Assembly (NCBI GenBank): GCA_002716725.1
Contig: PBBX01000016.1
Coordinates: forward strand, 8,415 to 48,515
Direction of reading: 5' to 3'
From: a bacterium
Lineage (GTDB): Bacteria > Margulisbacteria > Marinamargulisbacteria > GCA-2716485 > GCA-002719695
DNA length: 40,101 nucleotides
Positions 8,225 through 17,433 of this stretch are shown here, one piece after another. The notes beneath the pieces were generated by a model that saw only the letters and a list, made by a program, of their open reading frames with translations, did not search any database and had not been told where the DNA came from. The position numbers were made by a program, and so were the translations under genes. Each line of letters begins with the position of its first letter. Within the stretch, counting starts at the first letter, position 1.

Positions 8225-8821
8225 TTGTTTACAAAACCAGCAATATTACTGGCATCTTCTTCTCCTAGACGATCTGATATCCTAAAACAATTTGGATACA
8301 CGGTGGACTCTGTTGAGCATTCATTTAATGAGGACTCCTTGCTAATTGATGATTTTCCATCTCCAAGAGATTACGTCAAAGAAATTGCCAAACAAAAGGC
8401 TTATTCTGTTTCTTATCATAACAACACCGTTTTATTAGCAGCTGATACTATTGTTGTATGCGATCATACTATCCTTGGAAAACCAAAAAACTATCAACAA
8501 GCAAGCTCTTATTTATCAATGCTACAAGGAAAAGCCCATTATGTAATATCCGCATTTTGCTTACGTTTACCGTTTAAAGATCGCCCTATTATACGATCGT
8601 CTCTTTCTACCGTTATATTTAATTGTTTAACATCACATCAAATAGACGATTATATCAATACCCATAAACCGTTTGATAAAGCGGGCGCTTATGGGATTCA
8701 AGAATGCCCGCCCTATTTTATTTCTAGCTATTCTGGTTCGATCTACACTATTATGGGCTTGCCAATCTATATTCTTAATCAAACAATTAAGGATAGTCAT
8801 CAGGTATTCGTTTCGTTATAA
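8225..8821 (+). CDS. maf: Maf family nucleoside triphosphate pyrophosphatase
   Basis: A 198-aa protein starting at a TTG that directly abuts the SPOR gene's stop. The AGGA within the last codons of that gene is the likely ribosome binding site, so translation is coupled. Maf signatures are LLASSSPRRSDIL at the N-terminus, LAADTIVVCDHTILGKP, and FDKAGAYGIQE. These enzymes hydrolyse dTTP, UTP and modified nucleotides and are linked to septum control and nucleotide-pool sanitation. The location between a SPOR protein and mreB matches the frequent maf-mreB neighbourhood. Confidence 0.92.
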   Translation: MFTKPAILLASSSPRRSDILKQFGYTVDSVEHSFNEDSLLIDDFPSPRDYVKEIAKQKAYSVSYHNNTVLLAADTIVVCDHTILGKPKNYQQASSYLSMLQGKAHYVISAFCLRLPFKDRPIIRSSLSTVIFNCLTSHQIDDYINTHKPFDKAGAYGIQECPPYFISSYSGSIYTIMGLPIYILNQTIKDSHQVFVSL

Positions 8822-8822
8822 T
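8794..8822 (+). promoter_or_regulatory. mreB promoter, predicted leaderless
   Basis: TAGTCA at 8794-8799, a 17-nt spacer, then consensus TATAAT at 8817-8822, overlapping the maf stop codon. The mreB ATG follows after 7 nt (ATTACTT). No Shine-Dalgarno fits between the -10 and the ATG, so transcription would begin at or within a base or two of the start codon. Confidence 0.65.
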
Positions 8823-8829
8823 ATTACTT

Positions 8830-9876
8830 ATGTTAAAACGTTTACGTAATATGTTAGTCAGTGAAGGAATCGGAATTGATTTAGGGACTCGTAATACGGT
8901 TGTTTATGCACCTGGCATTGGCATCGTGCTTAGTGAGCCTTCTATGGTTGCTATTGATAAAGAGTCTGGTTCTGTTATGGCAACCGGTTATGAAGCCTAT
9001 AATATGGTGGGTAGAACACCGGGTAATATTATTGCTGTTCGACCTATGAAAGATGGGGTTATTGCTGATTTTTCTATTACTGAAAAAATGGTTGATGCCT
9101 TTGTTCATAAAGTAAACGTTAAGCCCTTTTTAAGACGCCCTCGTATTTTAATTGGCATTCCATGGGGCATCACTAATGTAGAAAAGAGAGCTGTTGCTGA
9201 TGCGGCTTTAAAAGCAGGTGCTGGCGAATCTTTATTAATCGAAGAGCCTATGGCAGCGGCTATTGGATCAGGGATTGATGTTCGCGTACCTCATGGAAAA
9301 CTTATTGTCGATATTGGTGGCGGTACTACAGAAGTAGCAGTTATTTCATTAGCCGGTATTGTTGTTTGTAAATCTATTCGTGTTGCTGGTGATGAGTTTG
9401 ATGAAGCCATTATTCAACATTGTCGCCAACATTATAACCTGTTAATTGGGGATCGGATGGCTGAGAGAATCAAAATTGAAATTGGATCGGCCTTTCCTTT
9501 TGAAGAAGAAAAAAATATGGTTGTAAAAGGGCGAGATCTTGTTAGTGGTCTGCCTAAAACATTTACGATATCCTCTTATGAAATTCGAGATGCTCTTTCT
9601 GAACCGATTACATCTATTGTTTCAACGATTCGCTCTACCTTAGAAGAAACACCGCCTGAGTTGTCTGGTGATATTATGAGGGAAGGTATTCTTATGACAG
9701 GCGGAGGCTCTTTGTTATATGGTATTTGCCAATGTATTGAAAATGAAACAAAAATCAACGTACAACGTGCTTCTGATCCATTAACATGTGTGGCTGATGG
9801 TACTGGAAACGTTTTGGAAGATCCTTCCTTAATGTCTCAAATTAGCTCTACTATTTCTCATATTCATTCTTTTTAA
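8830..9876 (+). CDS. mreB: Rod shape-determining protein MreB
   Basis: A 348-aa bacterial actin. ATP-binding segments are present: IGIDLGTRNTVVYAPG (phosphate 1), VDIGGGTTEVAVISL (phosphate 2) and MTGGGSLLYG (adenosine). EEPMAAAIGSGIDV is the MreB signature. The N-terminal LKRLRNMLVSE may form the amphipathic membrane-binding helix. MreB filaments guide peptidoglycan synthesis, so the cell is probably rod-shaped or at least walled. No mreC or mreD follows; pheS comes next, so mreB is separated from its usual partners. It has its own likely promoter inside the end of maf. Confidence 0.97.
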   Translation: MLKRLRNMLVSEGIGIDLGTRNTVVYAPGIGIVLSEPSMVAIDKESGSVMATGYEAYNMVGRTPGNIIAVRPMKDGVIADFSITEKMVDAFVHKVNVKPFLRRPRILIGIPWGITNVEKRAVADAALKAGAGESLLIEEPMAAAIGSGIDVRVPHGKLIVDIGGGTTEVAVISLAGIVVCKSIRVAGDEFDEAIIQHCRQHYNLLIGDRMAERIKIEIGSAFPFEEEKNMVVKGRDLVSGLPKTFTISSYEIRDALSEPITSIVSTIRSTLEETPPELSGDIMREGILMTGGGSLLYGICQCIENETKINVQRASDPLTCVADGTGNVLEDPSLMSQISSTISHIHSF

Positions 9877-9946
9877 GAAAATGGCTTTAATCCCGTGCTT
9901 TTTTGCTATAAACTTTAAATAGTAGTAATGGCCTAAGGATACTGTT

Positions 9947-10939
9947 GTGATTGATATACTAAATTCGATTAAATCTGATTCTATTTCTAAAATTAATGAA
10001 CTTGATTCGTTACATGAACTTGATCAATTAAAATCTTTTTTACTAGGCAAAAAAAGTCCGTTAATGGATGTCTTAAAAGATATTCCTAAGATTCCACTTG
10101 AAAAACGTCCTGTTATTGGCAAAGAAGCCAATCAGTTGAAACAAGAGTTAACCAAGCGTCTTAATAAAAAACGTGATGAATTAATCAATAAAGAAAGAGA
10201 TGATTTTCTTAATCAAAATCAAGCGGATGTTACGTTACCTACATCGGGCTTTCCCTCTGGCTCGTATCATCCTATTACCATCGTAACCCGATATGTGTGT
10301 TCCATTTTAAATCGCTATGGTTATGCTATTAAACAAGGGCCGAATATTGAAACTGATTTTAATAATTTTGAGGCCCTTAATATTGGGCCTAATCATCCTG
10401 CTCGTGATATGCATGATACGTTTTATTTAAAGAATAAAACCGTGTTACGTACCCACACATCGCCCGTTCAAATTCGAACCATGTTAGAACAAGAACCTCC
10501 TATCAAAATTATTGCCCCGGGCAAGGTATATCGATGTGATGCTGATACTAGCCACTCTCCTGTCTTTCATCAGGTAGAAGGATTATGTGTTGATAAACAT
10601 ATCACATTTTCAGATCTTAAGGGTACCTTAGAAGCCTTTTTACATGAATTGTTTGGTGATGAGCATGCGATTCGATTTCGTTCTAGCTATTTCCCCTTTA
10701 CAGAGCCCTCTGTAGAAGTGGATGTCTCTTATACAATTAATGGAAAAACAACGTGGTTAGAAATTATGGGGGCTGGTATGGTGCAACGTAATGTTTTTAG
10801 ACAGGTTTCTTATGATCCAGATTCCTATACAGGGTTTGCCTTTGGATTAGGTATTGAACGTATTGCTATGATTCTATATAAGATTGATAATATTCGCTTG
10901 TTTTATGAAAATGATCATCGTTTTCTAACTCAGTTCTAA
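9947..10939 (+). CDS. pheS: Phenylalanine-tRNA ligase alpha subunit
   Basis: A 330-aa class II aminoacyl-tRNA synthetase subunit that forms an alpha2-beta2 enzyme with PheT and charges tRNA-Phe. The first 85 residues are the tRNA-binding coiled coil. The catalytic core shows HPARDMHDTFYL, VLRTHTSPVQIRTM (motif 2 region) and GFAFGLGIERIAMILY (motif 3). The GTG start is preceded by AAGGA at a suitable distance; no better ATG is available. It is 16 nt ahead of pheT. A TATAAA box near 9906, about 35 nt upstream, may be part of its promoter. Confidence 0.97.
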   Translation: MIDILNSIKSDSISKINELDSLHELDQLKSFLLGKKSPLMDVLKDIPKIPLEKRPVIGKEANQLKQELTKRLNKKRDELINKERDDFLNQNQADVTLPTSGFPSGSYHPITIVTRYVCSILNRYGYAIKQGPNIETDFNNFEALNIGPNHPARDMHDTFYLKNKTVLRTHTSPVQIRTMLEQEPPIKIIAPGKVYRCDADTSHSPVFHQVEGLCVDKHITFSDLKGTLEAFLHELFGDEHAIRFRSSYFPFTEPSVEVDVSYTINGKTTWLEIMGAGMVQRNVFRQVSYDPDSYTGFAFGLGIERIAMILYKIDNIRLFYENDHRFLTQF

Positions 10940-10955
10940 TGGATAAGGAGATCCT

Positions 10956-13334
10956 ATGAAATTCCCATTGTCTTGGCTACGTGATTATGTCTCTATTGAT
11001 TGCTCTGTTAATGACTTGGTTGATACATTAACAATGGCTGGTTTAGAAGTAGATCACGTTGATACGATTGGCGATTCATTAGAGGGCATCATCACGGGTC
11101 GTATTGATTCTATTACAAGGCATCCTAATGCTGATAAACTAGTTATTACCTCTATTTTTGATGGCAACACTCATCATCAAATTGTAACTGGGGCTTCTAA
11201 TATAAAAGAAGGTGATATAGTTCCTGTTAGTTTACCTGGAGCTGTTCTTGCAAATGGTATGCTTATTAAATCAGCTCAATTGCGTGGGATTACTTCTGAT
11301 GGAATGCTATGCTCAGAAGCAGAGTGTGGTATCGCTGATGAATCAAGTGGTATTTGGATTTTGCCCCCAGATACTCCCTTAGGACTTGATTTTGTTTCTT
11401 TTGCTATTCTCAAAGATACTGTTCTTGATATCTCTATTTTACCCAACCGAGGTGATTGTCAAAGTATGCTAGGCTTAGCACGAGAAATAGCCGCTATTAC
11501 AAAACAATCTTTTTCCTTACCAAAGATAAACTTAAATGAATCATCCATTAAACATTCCTACTCTGTTACATCAAAAAGCGAGTTATGTCCTCTTTATATT
11601 GGCCGTTATATTACATCCTTAATGAATGGAAAATCACCTTTATGGATGCAGCGTCGTTTACAATTATGTGGTATTCGTCCTATTTCTATTATTGTTGATA
11701 TCACCAACTATGTGTTACTTGAAACGGGGCATCCCTTACATGCTTTTGATGATCGTTTATGCTATAAAAAAACATTTACAATAGAAGAAGCCCCCCCATC
11801 AACATCGATGACAACCTTAGATGGTCAATCTCGAAGCTTAGATAATCAACAGCTTCTTATTATGGAATCCAACAAAGCTGTTGCTATTGCAGGGATTATG
11901 GGTGGGCAGGATACAGAAGTGTCTATTGATACCTCTACTGTCTTTTTAGAAGCAGCTTATTTTGATCCTACTTCTATTAGACGTAGTGCAACATCCTTAG
12001 GCTTACGAACAGAAAGTTCTATTCGTTTTGAAAAGGGAGTTTGTATTGATACTGTTGATTATGCATCTCAGCGGGCCTGCTTTCTGCTAGTAGAACATGC
12101 CGGTGGATCCTTATCCAATCATGTTGTTATTTCAAAACAAGATAAACATGCTTGTTTTACACAACACAAGATCCCTTTTTCTTTTGATAAACTTAATGCA
12201 TTCTTGGGGTCTACTTTTTCACAAAAACAAATGGAGTCTGTTCTAATCCCTCTGGGATTTACCTTCAGTAAGCAAGCCATCTCTGTCCCCAGCTGGCGTT
12301 CTCATGATATTACTGAATGGCCTTGTATTGCTGAAGAGGTTGCACGTTTAATTGGTTTTGATCGCATAGACTCAACCTTGCCACAGAGTTTACCTATTCA
12401 GGATAAAGATGATCCTATTGTTGATCTTATACAGACGGTTCAAGATTTTTTTGTCGCTAATGGGTTTAATGAAGTTAATACTTATCCCATGATATCTGAT
12501 GATGATTTAACGGTTATGGGTTTAGGCTCTAAAGAATCTTGGAATGAATTAGCAAACCCAATTTCTCCTCAATTAGCACTTATGCGACCGTCTTTACTTG
12601 CTTCTTTACTCCCCTTAATTGCCTATCACAGTACTCGTCAATTACCCAATCAAGCACTCTTTGAAGTAGGGCGTACCTTTCATAAAGATCATGAGCTAAC
12701 CTCATTAGGCATTGTGATTGGTGGTAAGCTTGATTTAGCTGCGTATACACCTGCTAAGCGTGACCTAGAAACGGATATTTTTCATCATCTTAGTCATACC
12801 TGTAGCCGTTTTTTTCAACATCTAGGACTCTCTGTTACACTAAAACCGGATTCTCAGCATTCTTGTCTCTGGAAACATCCAACGCTTAATTATCTTCTTT
12901 ATATTAATAAAATACCTATAGGATCCTTAGCACATGTTCATCCTACTCTACTGGATCACTATTGCATTAAAGAGCCTGTTGTCTACATGGATATTGATTT
13001 AACCACACTTTTAGACTCTCTTAATCCTTCTAAAACCTATGACGCTTTTTCTCGATTTCCATCCATTCGTCGTGATATTGCTTTATGTGTACCTGATACA
13101 CTTTCATTTAGCGATATTATGGCTATTATTACTAAATATAAACATAAATCTGTTCTTAAAACAGGTGTTTTTGATGTCTTTGAGTCAGAAACATTAGCAC
13201 CTTATACACGTAGTATTGGTATTTATCTGATTTATCAATCAATGACAGAAACGTTGTCGGATGACACGGTTAATGTAAATCATCAACGCTTATGTGATCG
13301 ACTTACCGAATTCTTACCTGTTCAGATTCGCTAA
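10956..13334 (+). CDS. pheT: Phenylalanine-tRNA ligase beta subunit
   Basis: This 792-aa beta subunit has the normal bacterial length. In order: N-terminal tRNA-binding OB-fold (about 40-150; HPNADKLVITSIFDG), B3/4 editing domain (about 210-380), B5 domain (about 400-475), catalytic-like core and C-terminal ferredoxin-fold anticodon-binding domain (about 695-790; FSRFPSIRRDIALCV). It completes the PheRS heterotetramer and hydrolyses mischarged Tyr-tRNA-Phe. A clear AAGGAG precedes the ATG. Its stop overlaps the mutS ATG by one base (TAATG), implying coupled translation. Confidence 0.97.
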   Translation: MKFPLSWLRDYVSIDCSVNDLVDTLTMAGLEVDHVDTIGDSLEGIITGRIDSITRHPNADKLVITSIFDGNTHHQIVTGASNIKEGDIVPVSLPGAVLANGMLIKSAQLRGITSDGMLCSEAECGIADESSGIWILPPDTPLGLDFVSFAILKDTVLDISILPNRGDCQSMLGLAREIAAITKQSFSLPKINLNESSIKHSYSVTSKSELCPLYIGRYITSLMNGKSPLWMQRRLQLCGIRPISIIVDITNYVLLETGHPLHAFDDRLCYKKTFTIEEAPPSTSMTTLDGQSRSLDNQQLLIMESNKAVAIAGIMGGQDTEVSIDTSTVFLEAAYFDPTSIRRSATSLGLRTESSIRFEKGVCIDTVDYASQRACFLLVEHAGGSLSNHVVISKQDKHACFTQHKIPFSFDKLNAFLGSTFSQKQMESVLIPLGFTFSKQAISVPSWRSHDITEWPCIAEEVARLIGFDRIDSTLPQSLPIQDKDDPIVDLIQTVQDFFVANGFNEVNTYPMISDDDLTVMGLGSKESWNELANPISPQLALMRPSLLASLLPLIAYHSTRQLPNQALFEVGRTFHKDHELTSLGIVIGGKLDLAAYTPAKRDLETDIFHHLSHTCSRFFQHLGLSVTLKPDSQHSCLWKHPTLNYLLYINKIPIGSLAHVHPTLLDHYCIKEPVVYMDIDLTTLLDSLNPSKTYDAFSRFPSIRRDIALCVPDTLSFSDIMAIITKYKHKSVLKTGVFDVFESETLAPYTRSIGIYLIYQSMTETLSDDTVNVNHQRLCDRLTEFLPVQIR

Positions 13335-15790
13335 TGGCAATGCCACGTGACGTTAGTCAACACACCCCGATGATTCGGCAATATTTAGCTATTAAAGAAG
13401 CACACCTTGATGCTATTTTATTTTTTCGTTTAGGTGATTTTTATGAGATGTTTTTTGAGGATGCTAAAATAGCATCTCAGGAATTAGAGTTAACCTTAAC
13501 AGGACGTGGCAAAGATGAACGTCGGATTCCTATGTGTGGGGTTCCTTATCATGCTGCTGATGGGTATATTTCAAAATTGATTGATAAAGGATATAAAGTT
13601 GCTATTTGTGAACAAATTGAGGAAGCTGATGAGTCTAAAGAAATTACTAAACGAGATGTTGTTAAAATTGTTACTCCAGCTACGCATGTATCCGATACGC
13701 GTTTAGATAGTGAGGATAATATCTATCTTGCTTCCCTTTATACGACATCATCTCATGCCGATTATGGGTTTTCTTTTGTTGACTGTTCTACTGGAGAATT
13801 TAAATGTTGTTTATTTGATTCAAAACACGATTTATGTGATGCCTTACTTCGTTTAAACCCAAAAGAGTGTTTAGTTCCTCGTTCGATTGAGTTTCATTTT
13901 GATGCTCCCTTTTTATTAACGCAGTATGATCCGTTATCCATTGATCATGCTATTAGTAAATTTAACACCTTTTTTAACATCCATCATCTTGAAAGTTTTG
14001 ATTTATCAAATCATACATTGTCCATCCCTTCGGCCTGGTCTATTATTGATTATTTATCACATACTCAAAAACATGCGTTAGCTCAATTAACCACTTGTTC
14101 TGTATATCGATGGGATAGCGCTATGGTTTTGGATGCTCAAAGTATTCGTAACCTAGAGCTGTTAAACCCTTTATTTAATGCTCAAAAAACAGGTTCATTA
14201 TTTTGGGTGATTAATAAAACAAAAACATCCTTAGGGGCTCGTGAACTTAAACAGTGGCTTTTACATCCCTTAACCTCTATCAAGTCTATTGAAAATCGTT
14301 ATGATGCTATTGATTATTTAAAAACGGATTTATTAACCCGTGAAGAAATTCGTGAACAATTACAGCTGGTTTATGATTGTGAGCGGTTACTATCTCGGAT
14401 TGTTTCGCATACACATAATCCCAGAGATATGATTGCGCTTATAGAATCCTTAACCGCTTGCATTGAACTTGCTTCTATTTTACAAGATGCTTCAGCCCCT
14501 CTTTTACGTGATGCGTCTACCTTTTTTAAACAATTAACTCAAGCGGATCACCCTATTCGTATTATGATTCAAACGATTGAATCTGCCCTTATTAATCCGC
14601 CTCCCAATACCATTACGTCTGGCACTATGATTAAACCTGGCTATAACGACGAATTGGATACACTCACACAATCTTTTAAGGATATCAAAGACTGGATTGG
14701 GGGCTTAGAAAAAAAAGAACAAGAACGAACTGGCATTAAAACCTTACGTGTGGGCTTTAATAAAGTATTTGGCTATTATTTTCAAGTATCTAAAGGTCAA
14801 ATAGATCATGTTCCTAATGACTATATCCGCAAACAAACCTTAACCAATGCAGAACGTTATATTACGCCTGAACTAAAAGAAAAAGAAACCGTTCTATTAC
14901 ATGGCGAAGAAAAACAAATTCAGTTAGAACAAGCCATTTATCAAACTCTTGTTGATTGTGTTACCAAGCAAACGTCTCTTATTCAAGAATGTGCAATGCA
15001 TATTGCTCGATTAGACTGTTTGCAATCCTTAGCGACCGTTGCCCAACAACTTAACTATACACGACCTATGCTATCTGATACGGATACCGATTTAAACCTA
15101 GTTCAATCACGTCATCCTGTTTTAGAAAAATACCATCCACACGAAATTATATCCAATGATATTGCCTTTGATGCTACCACGCATATCTTACTTATTACAG
15201 GTCCTAATATGGCTGGTAAATCAACCCTTATGAAACAAGTCGCCTTAACGGTTATTTTGGCTCAAATGGGTTCCTTTGTTCCTGCAGAGTCTGCTCATAT
15301 TGGCTTGGTTGATCGTTGTTTTACACGCATTGGAGCATCTGATAATTTATCTCATGGCCAATCAACGTTTATGCTCGAAATGACTGAGACATCTACTATT
15401 TTACATCATGCAACGTCTAAAAGTTTAATTATCTTAGATGAAATTGGAAGAGGAACCTCTACCTATGATGGGATGAGCATTGCAGCTGCTGTGATTCATT
15501 ATCTACATAATCACATCCAAGCACGCACCTTATTTGCGACTCACTACCATGAACTTACAACTATCACAAACGAATGTCCTAAGGTTAGTAATGCTTCTAT
15601 GGCTATTCATGATGATGATGCATCCTTAATTTTTACGTATCAATTGGTTTCTGGGCCTGCTGATAAAAGTTATGGAATTCATGTTGCTGAAATGGCAGGC
15701 CTTCCAAAAGCGTTAATCGATCATGCTCAATCATTATTAACATGCTATGAAAATAAACCAAAGTTAGCTGATCAATTATCGTTATTTTAA
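13334..15790 (+). CDS. mutS: DNA mismatch repair protein MutS
   Basis: An 818-aa mismatch sensor ATPase. The mismatch-reading Phe-x-Glu motif lies in GDFYEMFFEDA near the N-terminus. The Walker A motif GPNMAGKST is at residues 623-631, followed by the ABC-type signature region DNLSHGQSTFMLEMTET, Walker B SLIILDEIGRGTSTYDG and the switch FATHYHEL. The C-terminal helix-turn-helix is short, and the protein ends LADQLSLF. It would pair with MutL, which is not in this window. The start overlaps the pheT stop; an ATG 6 nt further in is an alternative. Retaining MutS argues against extreme genome reduction. Confidence 0.97.
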   Translation: MAMPRDVSQHTPMIRQYLAIKEAHLDAILFFRLGDFYEMFFEDAKIASQELELTLTGRGKDERRIPMCGVPYHAADGYISKLIDKGYKVAICEQIEEADESKEITKRDVVKIVTPATHVSDTRLDSEDNIYLASLYTTSSHADYGFSFVDCSTGEFKCCLFDSKHDLCDALLRLNPKECLVPRSIEFHFDAPFLLTQYDPLSIDHAISKFNTFFNIHHLESFDLSNHTLSIPSAWSIIDYLSHTQKHALAQLTTCSVYRWDSAMVLDAQSIRNLELLNPLFNAQKTGSLFWVINKTKTSLGARELKQWLLHPLTSIKSIENRYDAIDYLKTDLLTREEIREQLQLVYDCERLLSRIVSHTHNPRDMIALIESLTACIELASILQDASAPLLRDASTFFKQLTQADHPIRIMIQTIESALINPPPNTITSGTMIKPGYNDELDTLTQSFKDIKDWIGGLEKKEQERTGIKTLRVGFNKVFGYYFQVSKGQIDHVPNDYIRKQTLTNAERYITPELKEKETVLLHGEEKQIQLEQAIYQTLVDCVTKQTSLIQECAMHIARLDCLQSLATVAQQLNYTRPMLSDTDTDLNLVQSRHPVLEKYHPHEIISNDIAFDATTHILLITGPNMAGKSTLMKQVALTVILAQMGSFVPAESAHIGLVDRCFTRIGASDNLSHGQSTFMLEMTETSTILHHATSKSLIILDEIGRGTSTYDGMSIAAAVIHYLHNHIQARTLFATHYHELTTITNECPKVSNASMAIHDDDASLIFTYQLVSGPADKSYGIHVAEMAGLPKALIDHAQSLLTCYENKPKLADQLSLF

Positions 15791-15960
15791 TCCTTTTTAT
15801 AGGCATTCTCCTACTCTTTCATGCTTAATTTCTACTTTATTGTTCCCCTATAGTCTAGCTACTATCTTTAGATTTAAGATCTTGCTTAAAATTACATATA
15901 GATTTTCCTGTCACTTTCATATAAGATAGAGTTAATTCATCATATAAAGGAGCATGCAAT

Positions 15961-16152
15961 ATGGCTATAGAATTTTATAATGTCAAGAAAAAGAAAAAGG
16001 TTTCTATTGACGAATCAAAAGTAAAAAAAACAAAATATGAGAGAAACGGAACAACACGTTACGCATTTAGATCTCAAGATGATGATGGAACTAATTTAAC
16101 CAAATTTTGTTCTAAATCTGACTTTGATTCAACCAATGTAGAAGAAGTATAA
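15961..16152 (+). CDS. Small basic protein of unknown function (63 aa)
   Basis: The 63-aa product starts MAIEFYNVKKKKKVSID and ends in an acidic tail. It has Lys-rich and KFCSKSDFD segments, a single Cys and no membrane segment. I recall similar 55-65-aa proteins in several non-proteobacterial groups without assigned function; that resemblance is from memory and unchecked. A strong AAAGGAG ribosome binding site lies 8 nt before the ATG, and an excellent intrinsic terminator follows 25 nt after the stop. It is therefore an independent and probably highly expressed monocistronic unit. A basic nucleic-acid-binding role is possible but unproven. Confidence 0.75.
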   Translation: MAIEFYNVKKKKKVSIDESKVKKTKYERNGTTRYAFRSQDDDGTNLTKFCSKSDFDSTNVEEV

Positions 16153-16177
16153 GTTTTTTTAATATCAACTAATAAGG

Positions 16178-16210
16178 AAGGGTTAGCCTATTATGGCTAA
16201 CCCTTTTTTA
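16178..16210 (+). terminator. Rho-independent terminator
   Basis: A perfect 11-bp inverted repeat AAGGGTTAGCC (16178-16188) / GGCTAACCCTT (16195-16205) with a TATTAT loop is followed by a T-rich tract. It terminates the 63-aa gene and is the clearest terminator in the window. Confidence 0.93.
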
Positions 16211-16239
16211 TAGACATGTCATATCATTTAGGTTAATGT
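16211..16239 (+). promoter_or_regulatory. Possible promoter of the secreted barrel-like gene
   Basis: TAGACA (16211-16216), a 17-nt spacer and TAATGT (16234-16239), with the ATG 8 nt further on. The -35 matches 5 of 6 consensus positions and the -10 only 3 of 6. No Shine-Dalgarno precedes the ATG. This is a weaker instance of the start-proximal promoters described in the findings. Confidence 0.4.
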
Positions 16240-16247
16240 AAAAAAAT

Positions 16248-17312
16248 ATGAAAGCGTTATTATTAAGTATTATTATCCTGTTATATATTAGCCCCGCTAT
16301 CGTGCTAGGTGATGCTAAAACCTTTATCATGAAAAATGGGGATAGCATAACAGGGGATGTTCAATCATATGATAGTAAAACGGGTATTTATAATGTTAAA
16401 ACCTCGTTTGGTCTAATCAGTATTAATGATAAGGATATTCTAAAAGAACGTATTATTATCACCTTAAAAACAGGTGATACTATTAAAGGGCTGTTATTAG
16501 AACGAACCAAAACCCATTATATTGTTCAGACATCCTATGGAGAGCTATCTATTTTAAGATCCACTATTGATCAGGTTGATGTTGCTGAAAAAAAGAAAAC
16601 AAAAACCGATAGTCCTAAAACATGGGAGTTTAGTAGTGAAGAATTAATGGATTTATATATCGACCCAACAGGCTTTACCATGAAAAAAGATACCCTTTAT
16701 ATTAGTGGTTTATCATGGGGCTACAGTCCATCACATCGATTTCAAATTACGACTCAATACTTGAATTTTGCTACAGGTCAATATAATTTACGTCCCAAAT
16801 GGATGATTTATAAAGGAGGTTCTCTTAATAATCAAAGCGCTTTATCCATTGGAGGTCATATTCATTTAGGAGGATCGCCACGTTTGTATAAACGTGAATA
16901 TAAGAAAAATACTTATGAAAACACCTATTCATGGCATACGATTGAAGGAAATGATGATAGCTTATTATGGGGATCGGTATTTCTTGCATTCACACAATCT
17001 AGCTTAAAAAAAGATAAACGAGGCCGCTTATCTACAACGATAGGGTCTGAAGTTACGATGTATAAAGATTTAGTAATGCCGAGAGTCTATGCCGGTATAT
17101 CTTATGATGCACGATATAATTTAAAATTAATTTTATTGGGATATTATGATCCTTATTGGGGTACTTCTACTTCTAAGAAATTTGACTCTTCAACACCAGA
17201 GCTCATCCATATCCTTTCTATCGATTATGGATTTATCTATGCTTATAATGAACATTTACGAATAGGTTTACATAGTCAACGTCAATATATTAGCATTTAT
17301 TATAAATTTTAG
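16248..17312 (+). CDS. Secreted protein with two small beta repeats and a barrel-like C-terminal region
   Basis: A 354-aa protein with a signal peptide (hydrophobic residues 3-19, likely cleavage near VLGDA). Residues about 25-110 contain two consecutive beta repeats of the same plan: FIMKNGDSITGDVQSYDSKT then ITLKTGDTIKGLLLERTKTH, each followed by a Y-x-V-x-T-S-[FY]-G-x-[LI]-S-I strand. The C-terminal 200 residues are rich in aromatic, alternating strands and end in IYYKF, an outer-membrane-barrel-like terminal strand similar in plan to DUF481-type proteins. No enzymatic motif is seen. Function is unknown; an outer-membrane location is inferred. Confidence 0.65.
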   Translation: MKALLLSIIILLYISPAIVLGDAKTFIMKNGDSITGDVQSYDSKTGIYNVKTSFGLISINDKDILKERIIITLKTGDTIKGLLLERTKTHYIVQTSYGELSILRSTIDQVDVAEKKKTKTDSPKTWEFSSEELMDLYIDPTGFTMKKDTLYISGLSWGYSPSHRFQITTQYLNFATGQYNLRPKWMIYKGGSLNNQSALSIGGHIHLGGSPRLYKREYKKNTYENTYSWHTIEGNDDSLLWGSVFLAFTQSSLKKDKRGRLSTTIGSEVTMYKDLVMPRVYAGISYDARYNLKLILLGYYDPYWGTSTSKKFDSSTPELIHILSIDYGFIYAYNEHLRIGLHSQRQYISIYYKF

Positions 17313-17398
17313 TTTTATTTATGTTTTTAGTTTATTTTATCTATAAACCCTATTTTTTAATTAACTGCATAACTGCAAAAAATAATTTCATTACATAA

Positions 17399-17427
17399 TT
17401 GACACTATTTTCCTTAATTTGTACACT
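17399..17427 (+). promoter_or_regulatory. Promoter of the VOC-fold gene, predicted leaderless
   Basis: Perfect TTGACA at 17399-17404, an optimal 17-nt spacer and TACACT at 17422-17427. The predicted transcription start is near 17434, exactly at a GTG in the reading frame (a TTG follows at 17437). A TTG at 17419 in the same frame lies inside this promoter and so is unlikely to be the real start. Confidence 0.65.
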
Positions 17428-17433
17428 AAATTA

